NCBI GenBank assembly: GCA_937952155.1
Contig: CALFYH010000238.1
Location: forward strand, 1-9,687
DNA from: an uncultured Saprospiraceae bacterium
Lineage (GTDB): Bacteria > Bacteroidota > Bacteroidia > Chitinophagales > Saprospiraceae
DNA: 9,687 bases
Reading direction: 5' to 3'
Part shown: positions 1 through 8,100 of the stretch, piece after piece
Position numbering within the stretch: position 1 is the stretch's first letter
Layout of the letters: each line of letters begins with the position of its first letter
Program-made: the position numbers and the translations under genes
Notes under the pieces: model-generated
Seen by the model: only the letters and a program-made list of their open reading frames with translations
Told to the model about the DNA's origin: nothing
Databases searched by the model: none

Positions 1-599
1 AACCCTTCCAAGTATATTGTGATGATTATGATGGCAATGGAACTTTTGACATTGTCTTAGCAAAATATAATGGTGGTGATTTGGTCCCAGTTAGAGGAAG
101 ACAATGTTCTTCGGAACAGATGCCATTCCTTGCTAAAAAATTTCCAACTTATAAAGACTTCGCCAATGCAAAACTCCAGGATATACTTGGAAGTGGATTG
201 GATAGTGGAGCTCATTATCAGGCCAAAGAATTCAGAAGTATAATTCTAAACAATAACAAGGGTAAGTTTACAATTCTACCTTTGCCTAAACAGGCACAAT
301 TTAGTCCCATTCAGGGAATAATCATCGAAGATCTTAATAAAGATGGACATAAGGATATAATCATTGCAGGTAATTTATATGATGCAGAAATTGAAACCAC
401 CCGAGGAGATGCTTCAGTGGGTTTGCTCATGTTGGGTAAAGGAAATATGGAATTTAAACCATTATCAGTGCAGGAGTCCGGAATTTTTATGCCCTATAAT
501 GTTAAAGACTTAAAATGGGTAACTGTATATGGAGTCCCAAATATACTTGTCGCCACAAATAATAACCCGGTATATTTTTTCAGAAATTCTAGTAAATAG
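1..599 (+). CDS. VCBS/FG-GAP repeat protein, C-terminal part (5' truncated by window)
   Basis: The reading frame is open from base 3 to the TAG at 597-599, so about 198 C-terminal residues are visible and the true start lies upstream of the window. The first visible residues, around DDYDGNGTFDIVLA, and a later DLNKDGHKDIIIAGN segment are Asp/Asn/Gly-rich calcium-loop motifs of FG-GAP/VCBS beta-propeller blades. Between them is the stretch RGRQCSSEQMPFLAKKFPTY, a pattern I associate with large Bacteroidota VCBS proteins of the CRTAC1/ASPIC-UnbV type. Such proteins are usually exported and are often over 1000 residues long. The chain ends in NPVYFFRNSSK with no T9SS sorting domain, so the full-length protein may be a lipoprotein or be anchored another way; the N-terminus needed to tell is missing. 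A TTG codon at 81 is an internal codon, not a start. Substrate and role are unknown. No clear terminator follows. Confidence 0.85.
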   Translation, partial: PFQVYCDDYDGNGTFDIVLAKYNGGDLVPVRGRQCSSEQMPFLAKKFPTYKDFANAKLQDILGSGLDSGAHYQAKEFRSIILNNNKGKFTILPLPKQAQFSPIQGIIIEDLNKDGHKDIIIAGNLYDAEIETTRGDASVGLLMLGKGNMEFKPLSVQESGIFMPYNVKDLKWVTVYGVPNILVATNNNPVYFFRNSSK

Positions 600-710
600 T
601 TGGTCCGATTACAAATCACTTGAAAAATGTGTAAACTTTTATCAGGACGAGTCACCGATCACCAATCAACTCATTACCTTGTTACCGTTCAGTAGATCAT
701 TCGATTACAT

Positions 711-1033
711 TTTCTGACCTAAGGTCGGATCACCTATTTACCCGATCACCGATCAAGTGATTTCCTTATTACCGATCACTGATCACCCGATTTCCCTTTC
801 TGACCTGAAGACCGGTCACCGGATTACCTGATGACCGATCACCGTTTACCTGATTAGCTTTTACCCGATTACCTTTCTGCCCTGAGGACCGATCAACTTA
901 TTTCCCGGTCGCCTTATTACCCGATCACCTATTACTCAATCACCCGATTACCTTTTCTGCCCTAAGGACCGATCACTTTATTACCCTATTACCGTTTATA
1001 GTTCAACATATTACCCATTTTCTTATCTGATGA
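711..1033. repeat. Higher-order repeat with a period of about 80 bp
   Basis: Within the mosaic a longer conserved word, TTTCTGACCT or TTTCTGCCCT followed by (A/G)AGG(A/T)C-like bases and a CCGATCA or GGTCACC tail, begins at 711, 797, 874 and 954. The spacings are therefore 86, 77 and 80 bases. A weaker relative, TTTCCTGACGA, lies near 1190. The segments between these words consist of the short TTACCCGAT(C/T)A variants. The end coordinate is one period past the last clear copy and is approximate. Confidence 0.6.
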
Positions 1034-1100
1034 CTAATAACTGATGATTGATCGCCTGATCCACGTTTACCGATCACCCGTTTTCTTATTTGGCGATTGA

Positions 1101-1158
1101 TTACCCGATCACTTGATTACCGATTACCCGATCACTTGATTACCGATTACCGATCACC
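1101..1158. repeat. Perfect 23-bp tandem repeat, 2.5 copies
   Basis: A 23-base unit beginning TTACCCGATCACTTGATTAC occupies 1101-1123 and is repeated without mismatch at 1124-1146. It is followed by a partial, slightly diverged copy at 1147-1158. It is the only part of the surrounding mosaic with exact tandem identity, which suggests recent duplication by slippage. Confidence 0.85.
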
Positions 1159-1499
1159 ATTCATCTGATTACGAGATGACGTGATTTTGTTTCCTGACGA
1201 CTGATGGATCTTCTCCTATTGTATTTTTCCTTGACGAATTAGGATCACTGATTGACGAAACCAATGAATTAATAGATATAACCCTTCTTCATAATAGGAA
1301 TATTACCCTCTTTTGGGTATATTAAACAATGTGACTATTTGTACTTTTGCCCTTGTCAAGTGCCCATAAGTGTGTACTTGTGTATTAAACCAAACTCATG
1401 ACTTACTACCTAGCGGACGAAGCAATCCTCCAGAAAATAAGTCTAATTTATTAAAAACCAATAAGTTAGTTCACTAATCAGAACTGAACTTAAGGATTT

Positions 1500-1520
1500 T
1501 GATCATTTAACAAATGATCA
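1500..1520. repeat. Perfect inverted repeat, 9-bp arms, 3-base loop
   Basis: TGATCATTT at 1500-1508 pairs exactly with AAATGATCA at 1512-1520 around the loop AAC. No T-run follows and no gene ends nearby, so it is not an obvious terminator. It could be an operator for a dimeric regulator or a folded leader element. It lies 178 bases upstream of the next start codon. Confidence 0.6.
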
Positions 1521-1531
1521 TATAATATTTT

Positions 1532-1554
1532 ATATATGTAATACCTACATATAT
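1532..1554. repeat. Perfect inverted repeat, 9-bp arms, 5-base loop
   Basis: ATATATGTA at 1532-1540 pairs exactly with TACATATAT at 1546-1554 around ATACC, and a G:T pair could extend the stem by one. It sits only 11 bases after the hairpin at 1500-1520, so the two form a tandem pair. The arms are almost entirely A/T, so chance occurrence in AT-rich DNA is a real alternative. Confidence 0.5.
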
Positions 1555-1640
1555 GAGTCGTTTCATACCAAATTATTTACTGTATTTCACTCATCAACGA
1601 AGATTAAAAAGGGACCATAATGGGAATCTGTTTGATTTTT

Positions 1641-1668
1641 TTTGATGATATAGACTGAATTAATTTTT
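1641..1668 (+). promoter_or_regulatory. Weak candidate Bacteroidota-type promoter
   Basis: The Bacteroidota primary sigma factor prefers TTTG near -33 and TAnnTTTG near -7. Here TTTG is at 1641-1644 and TAATTTTT at 1661-1668, which matches the -7 word except for its last base. The 16-base gap is shorter than the usual 19 or so. If real, transcription would start about 25 bases before the ATG at 1698. The region is so AT-rich that this may be coincidence. Confidence 0.25.
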
Positions 1669-1697
1669 ATTTTATTTATAACCAAAACTCAAATCTT

Positions 1698-2165
1698 ATG
1701 AAAAGGACGAATTTTAAGCGTTTTTTACTTTTTCTAGGAGATGGCCGGACCAGGTTCATGACAATAGCATTAGTCATGTTCTTTTCGTTAAGTCAATTCC
1801 AAAACCTTTCTGCCCAACTTGGGCCATCATCCATTCCGTTGTTAAAATCTAAACAAGAAGTTAGAGCAATCATTGATCAACAAGTACAAATACTAGCGGA
1901 TCAAATTGCACAAATGGGAGTGACCAATAAGAGCGATTTAAGAATTTCAAATTTATTGTCAGCACATAACATATATATGTATATGGCGACCAATATGGAT
2001 CGAGGCAATACGATGAATGATGTAGCCTACTTGGCATATGCAGCGGCGAATTTTGGTCGAGTAAGTTCAAATCCAAATGCATTAAATGACATAGTACCTG
2101 CGGGTGTAAGTTTGAGTGCATGGAATGTTGAATTTTTTAAAATCATCGACGTAATTAAACAATAG
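1698..2165 (+). CDS. Small secreted protein of unknown function (155 aa)
   Basis: I do not recognise a family. The N-terminus has a basic stretch (MKRTNFKRF), a hydrophobic segment around residues 21-33 (MTIALVMFFSLSQ) and a likely signal peptidase site after LSA near residue 39, so export to the periplasm or beyond is probable. An in-frame ATG at 1758 (Met21) would give a more ordinary signal peptide. I keep 1698 because the bases before it match those before the next gene's start. The mature part is about 115 residues, free of Cys, and looks mostly helical: KSKQEVRAIIDQQVQILADQ is a likely amphipathic helix, and an Ala/Tyr/Met-rich segment follows. No T9SS sorting domain, lipobox or catalytic motif is visible. 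It lies 29 bases before the giant gene on the same strand and is probably co-transcribed with it, so a role as cofactor or chaperone for that protein is possible but unproven. Confidence 0.75.
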   Translation: MKRTNFKRFLLFLGDGRTRFMTIALVMFFSLSQFQNLSAQLGPSSIPLLKSKQEVRAIIDQQVQILADQIAQMGVTNKSDLRISNLLSAHNIYMYMATNMDRGNTMNDVAYLAYAAANFGRVSSNPNALNDIVPAGVSLSAWNVEFFKIIDVIKQ

Positions 2166-2194
2166 GAATAGCTAAATCTCAAACTCAATATCTC

Positions 2195-5100
2195 ATGAAA
2201 AAAACAGTAAACAAATTAAAAATGGTGTTCGCAGTGATGCTTGCAGTCGTATATACGACTGGAGTGTATGCACAAGCGATCACATTCACAACAGCATCTC
2301 CCCAAAATATATGTGGAGCTACTGGTACAAACATTAATAGCTCAGGAGGAGGTTGTATATTACCACCTGCTGGGGGCATTGTGACTTGCAATGGGCTAGC
2401 AATCGCTCAAGGTCAAGCAACACAATTTGCTATGTTACTACCTGCATTATGTAACACGACGTATAAATTAACAAATGTCAGTTTAAATTTCACATTAAAT
2501 TCTTGGGGATGTGATTTTGGTTTGCACCTACGTAATCCACAGAATAATTACGTTACATTAATGCAGACTGTAGGTTTATCATCAGCAGGAGGTACTTTTA
2601 ATGGTATCAATATCTGTGATACATCGAATGTGGTATATCCTGCAACACCGACACCAGGGATTTACAAACAACGTTCACCGGCAGTAGGAACAAGCGGAAC
2701 AGCCGCATGCGGACAATCATGTAATGCTACCCCACCAATCAATAGCTATTGCAGCTTGAACGATGTGATACCTGCAGGAACAGGAATAGGAGGACAATGG
2801 TCCCTAGTATTCCAAAACGGCTGGAGTGGTGAAACGGGTTCAATGACGAACTGGGGATTAACATTTGCACCTCAGGCTACACTTCCAAATTTTACAGGAG
2901 TAACAACATTGCCTTTAGCACCGGGTTCATGTGCAGCAGCACCAGTGCCATGTGTTACAGCAGGAGCATTAGCATCATGCACAGCACCTGGAAATGTAGC
3001 TCCATCAACAGGAGCACCTTTCTATGCGGGGTATAATGTAACAACCAATGTAGCAACAGCTCAAATTAGTTATACTTTATTATCAGGACCTCCTACAGCA
3101 GGTTCATTAACATGTTTAAATCAGGCAGGATTTTTACCATGTCCACCAGCTGGAATTCAGTTTACATCATCAGGATTAAAACATGTCTTATGGAGATCAT
3201 CAACAGGATGTGGATCATTTGATACTTCATATCAAGCGATCAATATCGCTGATTTAGAACCACCAACATTTGTACCAGCATGTCCTAAAGGAAACATCGT
3301 TAACTTAAATGCAGGACCTGGAGAGTGCGGTGCATTCTGGGATGCTCCAGCATTTATGGCTATAGATAATTGCCCATCTTCATTAATATTCGGAGCATTG
3401 GGATTTTCAGGAGGCTGTAACCAATATTCACAAAACTTCTGCGGTATCAACGCATGTGGTGATTCAGGAGGATATTTCTTTGACTTAAAGAACAATACAA
3501 CAAAACCAATGATCATCAGTGGTTTCGTGTCTGCGTTCACAGGTGCTGCTGCTCAACAAGCCGGTGCTTTTGAAGTATGGATGAAAACAAATGTAGAAAG
3601 TTGGAGAGTTGGAGCTGGAACCATACCTACAGCCCAATCATGTCCTAATACCAATCCAAGAGCAAACTGGACCTTAGTGAAGACTACAGGAGCAGCAGAC
3701 TCAGTTAGAACATCAGCATGGACAGCAGGAACTGCTGGGTTATCAAAGGATACCTTATGGATCGGTAAGCCAGCGAATGTATTTGATACAGCTACGGCAT
3801 GCGATGGAACTCAAACATTTAGACAAGGATTAAATGGCAGCCCAATAACAATCGGTCCTGGACAAATCCGTGGTATTGCAATCTTAGGTACAGTAGGATC
3901 TGGTAACAGTATGAACTTACCTGGATTTGGCACATGTGCTACAGGTAATTATGGAGATGGTCAGTTAGTGATCAATCCAATTCACAACACACCAGCAGGT
4001 GGAATAGGAGGTATCTCAGTAAACGCTGCAGGAGCGAACTTTGGAACGATATGCGTACCATTCGGTTTCCCTGGAGATGTCTTCTATGCATTTGTAGATA
4101 ATGCGATGGCAGGAATGGTACCAGTAAGTCAAACTTGTGGTAGACCATTTGGACCTGGCTGTTACTTCCCAATAGGGTGTACAAGTTTATGCTATAAAGC
4201 AACAGATGCAGCTGGTAACATGTCAGTATGTAATTTCCAAGTATGTGTTAATGAATGGGCAAACCAAACTTTAGCATTAGTATGTAATGATGAAGTACAA
4301 ATTTCATTGGATCAAAACTGTGAAGCTACGATCAATGCTGATATGGTATTAGAAGGTGGACCTTACGGATGTTATGATGACTATGTAGTTGAAGTAAGAT
4401 TATGGACAACTACTGGAAACGGTGGATTGATCGATCGTAACTTAACAAAACCGGGAGTACAAATCAACGGAAATGAAATTGGAAGAGAGTTAAAAATCAC
4501 CGTACGTGACCCACAAACAGGAAATTCATGTTGGGGCCATGCTACAGTAGAGGATAAATTACCACCTGTATTGACATGTCCAAGAGATACTTGCGTTCCA
4601 TGTCAATCACCATTGACACCATCATTCACAGGTCAACCAACGGTACTTGAGAATTGTGGAGGAGCAAGTGTAACCTACAAGGATAATGCAACACAAGGTG
4701 GTTGTGCAGCTAGATATTCAAAATTGATCAAACGTACATTTACAGCAGTAGATGGAAGTGGAAACAGATCAGTATGTACACAAACAATAACTGTAGCATT
4801 AGGTGATTTAAATATTGTAAGTGTTCCATTGAACTATGACAATATTGAAGAACCAATGTTATTATGTGATGAGAAAATAGATCGCAATAAGAATGTAGGT
4901 CCACACATGGCAGACTTCCCTGAATGCGTAGATGGCTACTTGTTAGATTCAGCATATTGGAGAGCAAATCCAAATCAACCTAACATATATCCAAACAGAA
5001 GAATACCAAGAGTATTGGGATGGAACTGTATCGACAATCCAAACAGTCCAAATTTCGGACATCCAAATCCTGATCCGGTATACTACCCTGCACATAGACA

Positions 5101-8100
5101 ATGGTCACAAACCAATCCATTATGTTGGGGACCTGACACAAGAGTTATGTGGCATGGAACTGGAAAACCAGGAGGAACAGATTGTATCAATTTAGCAGTA
5201 ACATACAAAGATATCATATTTGATTTAGCAACACCTGGTTGTGATGCAGGTCCGATAGGATGTTATAAAGTATTGCGTCAATGGACCGTATTAGATTGGT
5301 GTACAAGTTTAGTAGGAGGTCACAACCAAATTATAAAGGTAGTAGACTCAGAAGGACCGAATATTTTATATCCGGATAGTTCAAGAGTTAATATGGAAAC
5401 ATGGACATGTTCAGGAAGATGGGATGTACCACCAGCCTGGATCGTGGACAACTGTTCAAATGAATTACACTATACAGTAGAAGTTGAAAACGGAACTGTA
5501 TTAGGAAATGAAGTATCAGGATATGTAGTGGTTAATATGCCAGAAGGATTACAAAATGGTTATATCATTGCAACAGACTGTTGCGGAAATATAACTAAGA
5601 AAGTAGTTAAATTAAACGTAATCGACAGAACGCCACCACAAGCAGTGTGTAGAACATCTACTGTAGTGAGCTTGAATGGAAATCAAAGTCCAGGAACAAA
5701 TTATGCATCAGTATTTGCAGAATCATTTGACGAAGGATCATTTGACAACTGCCAACCACACATCTGGTTTAAAGTTATCAGAATGGCTGAATTGTTGGGA
5801 ACCAACAGTGGAAGTAATTCAAATAACGTAGTAGCATGTGCAGGCTTAAATGGAGATGACAACACAGTATTGGCAGGAAATCAAGTATATTTCGATGATG
5901 TGACAAGATTCTGTTGTGCAGATGTAGGACAAAAGATCATGGTAGTGTTTAGAGTATTTGATGTGAATCCAGGCGCAGGCCCGATAGCACCAATCAACAT
6001 GACCAATCCAAACAGTGCATTATTCGGAAGATTCAGTGATTGTATGGTAGAAGTAGAAGTACAAGATAAGAGTGTACCTACAGTAGTAGCACCACCAAAT
6101 ATGGTAGTAAGCTGCTGGTACTGGTTCGATATCACAAAAGCAAATGATCCAAGCGACCGTCAATTCGGTAGAGTGGTAACAAGCTTATCAGATAGAGAAA
6201 AAGTAAAAACATCTGATATCGTATGTCACAAATTCTGCGAAAGAAATCAATATACTGGCTATCCAGGATATGTACAAACAAATCAAGTACCGGTACCTGC
6301 ACCAAATCAAGCATGTATCTATTACAACCAATTGTTTGATACAGCACACTGGGATCGCAAGTATGAATTAGTATGGGGCTTTGACGGATATGCCTTAAGT
6401 GCATGCGGAACGAACCCAACGATCGTAGTCAATGACTTAAGAGAGTGCGGACAAGGACAAATCCAACGTATCATCACAGCAACAGGACCAAACAATAGCC
6501 GAGTGAATGCAATCCAAACCATTTGGGTAGTAGATTGTGATCCATTCTATATTGATCCACTAAACTGTAATGATCCAAGATATTCAGATATTCAATGGCC
6601 AAATGGAGTATGTAACCAAAATCCAATCGTAATTGATGGTTGTGGAGCAGACATCAGTCCTGAGAATCCACAATTGGGTAAACCAGTAGTGGTGAATAAC
6701 GCAGATGACAATTGTGCATTAATCTCTATTGAGAAATTTGATGAGATCTTCACAATTGAACCAGATGCATGCTTCAAGGTATTACGTAAATGGGTAGTAA
6801 TAGACTGGTGTCAATATGATCCATTCATTGATCCAGATTTCGGAAGATGGGAAGCATTACAAGTGATCAAAGTAAGAGATCAAGACAAACCAGTAGTTAC
6901 ATGTAATGTTGGCCCATGTGAGCCAGCAGTGATAGATCCAACATTAAAAGTATGTGTAGGTCATATCAGCTTAACAGCAACAGCAACAGATAACTGTACA
7001 CCTGTAGATTGGTTGTTCTGGGAATACAAGATTGATGCATTTAATGATGGCAAGGGCGTACATGGAGGCTATGACTTCCGAGTAGGAACATTGACACAAC
7101 GTCAATATAATGCAGGAGATACAGTAGAGTATAGCCACAATCCATTCGCTGATGATAATCACAATCCATTCAATGCAAGTGGAACATACCCAATCGGTAT
7201 CCACAGAATCAGATGGAATGTAGAGGATGGTTGCGGAAATATAGGAGTATGCGAAACATTATTTGAAATCAAAGATTGTAAAGCACCAACACCATATTGC
7301 TTAACAGGAGTGATCACAGTACCAATGCCATCATCTAAGTGTGTGGATATCTGGGCAAAAGATTTAGATCATGGAAGTTATGACAACTGTACAGCGAAAG
7401 AAAACTTGAAATTCTATTTTGACGGAGATGAAAACAAACCAAGTATCCGAGTATGTTGCGATGATTTCGTAGCAGCAGGACAAAATGATGAGTTAAGAAT
7501 CGAAGTTGAAATGTGGGTTGAAGACCAAGAAGGAAACAGAGACTATTGCAAAACGATAGTAATTGTACAAGATAACTTAGATAGCTGTTTAAATACAGGA
7601 TCATTTGGTAAGATCACGGGAAGTCTTAAGACAGAAGGAAGTGAAGAAGCTAAACCAGTAACGATGCAGTTAGAAAAAGCGAATTCAGCGATGAAAGAAG
7701 TGACAGGAAGCCCATATACATTTGGAGACTTAGCGTTCCCAGCGGTATACACGGTTAAACCAAGTCGCAACGATGATCACTTGAACGGAGTAAGTACAGC
7801 GGATATCGTTAAGATCCAAAAACACATCTTGGGTCAAGCACCAATCACGAGCCCATACAAGTTGATAGCAGCAGACGTAAATGCAAGTGGAAGTATAACA
7901 GCTTCAGATATCTCAGAAATGAGAAAATTAATCTTAGGCGTACAACCAACATTTACGAAAGTAGCATCATGGACCTTTGTACCAAATTCATATGTATTTG
8001 CAGATCCAAGCAAACCATGGAATGCACCAAGATCAAGTACAGTAAATGTAAATGACAAAGTGGAGTACAAAGAGAACTTCATGGCAATCAAGATGGGAGA

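Larger units (their letters stand above)
600..1260. repeat. Degenerate C-rich, GATC-dense repeat mosaic (non-coding)
   Basis: This stretch is built from imperfect variants of short words such as CCGATCACC, TTACCCGATTACC and GATCACTTGATTACC. The top strand is rich in C, A and T and poor in G. By hand count there are about 19 GATC sites in 601-1260, against two or three expected by chance. No frame has a plausible start together with protein-like composition. A short open frame at 529-717 merely overlaps the upstream gene and runs into the repeats. The repeats are too degenerate for a recent simple-sequence expansion and lack the constant repeats and unique spacers of a CRISPR array. Function is unknown; it could be a dispersed intergenic repeat family of this genome. 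Confidence 0.75.
1261..1697. other. AT-rich intergenic leader region upstream of the secreted-protein unit
   Basis: About 440 bases of AT-rich DNA without a supportable reading frame on either strand. The GATC-rich words of the preceding mosaic fade out here. It holds two perfect hairpins (annotated separately) and the probable promoter of the downstream two-gene unit. No tRNA-like or known riboswitch-like fold was recognised by eye. Confidence 0.6.

Noticed and set aside
81..83. TTG at 81 as the start of the first gene
   Set aside because: The frame is open and in the same protein family pattern back to the window edge, with a calcium-loop motif upstream of this codon.
529..717. A 62-codon + strand reading frame overlapping the end of the first gene
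   Set aside because: It is out of frame with the VCBS gene, runs into the degenerate repeats and has no protein-like features.
600..1160. Possible CRISPR array
   Set aside because: Repeats are degenerate and contiguous, without constant repeats separated by unique spacers of uniform length, and no cas gene is present.
1304..1319. Small inverted repeat TACCC...GGGTA as a terminator
   Set aside because: Only five base pairs, no T-run after it, and about 700 bases from the nearest upstream gene end.
1357..1380. CAAGT...ACTTG inverted repeat
   Set aside because: Five-base arms around a 14-base loop are expected by chance.
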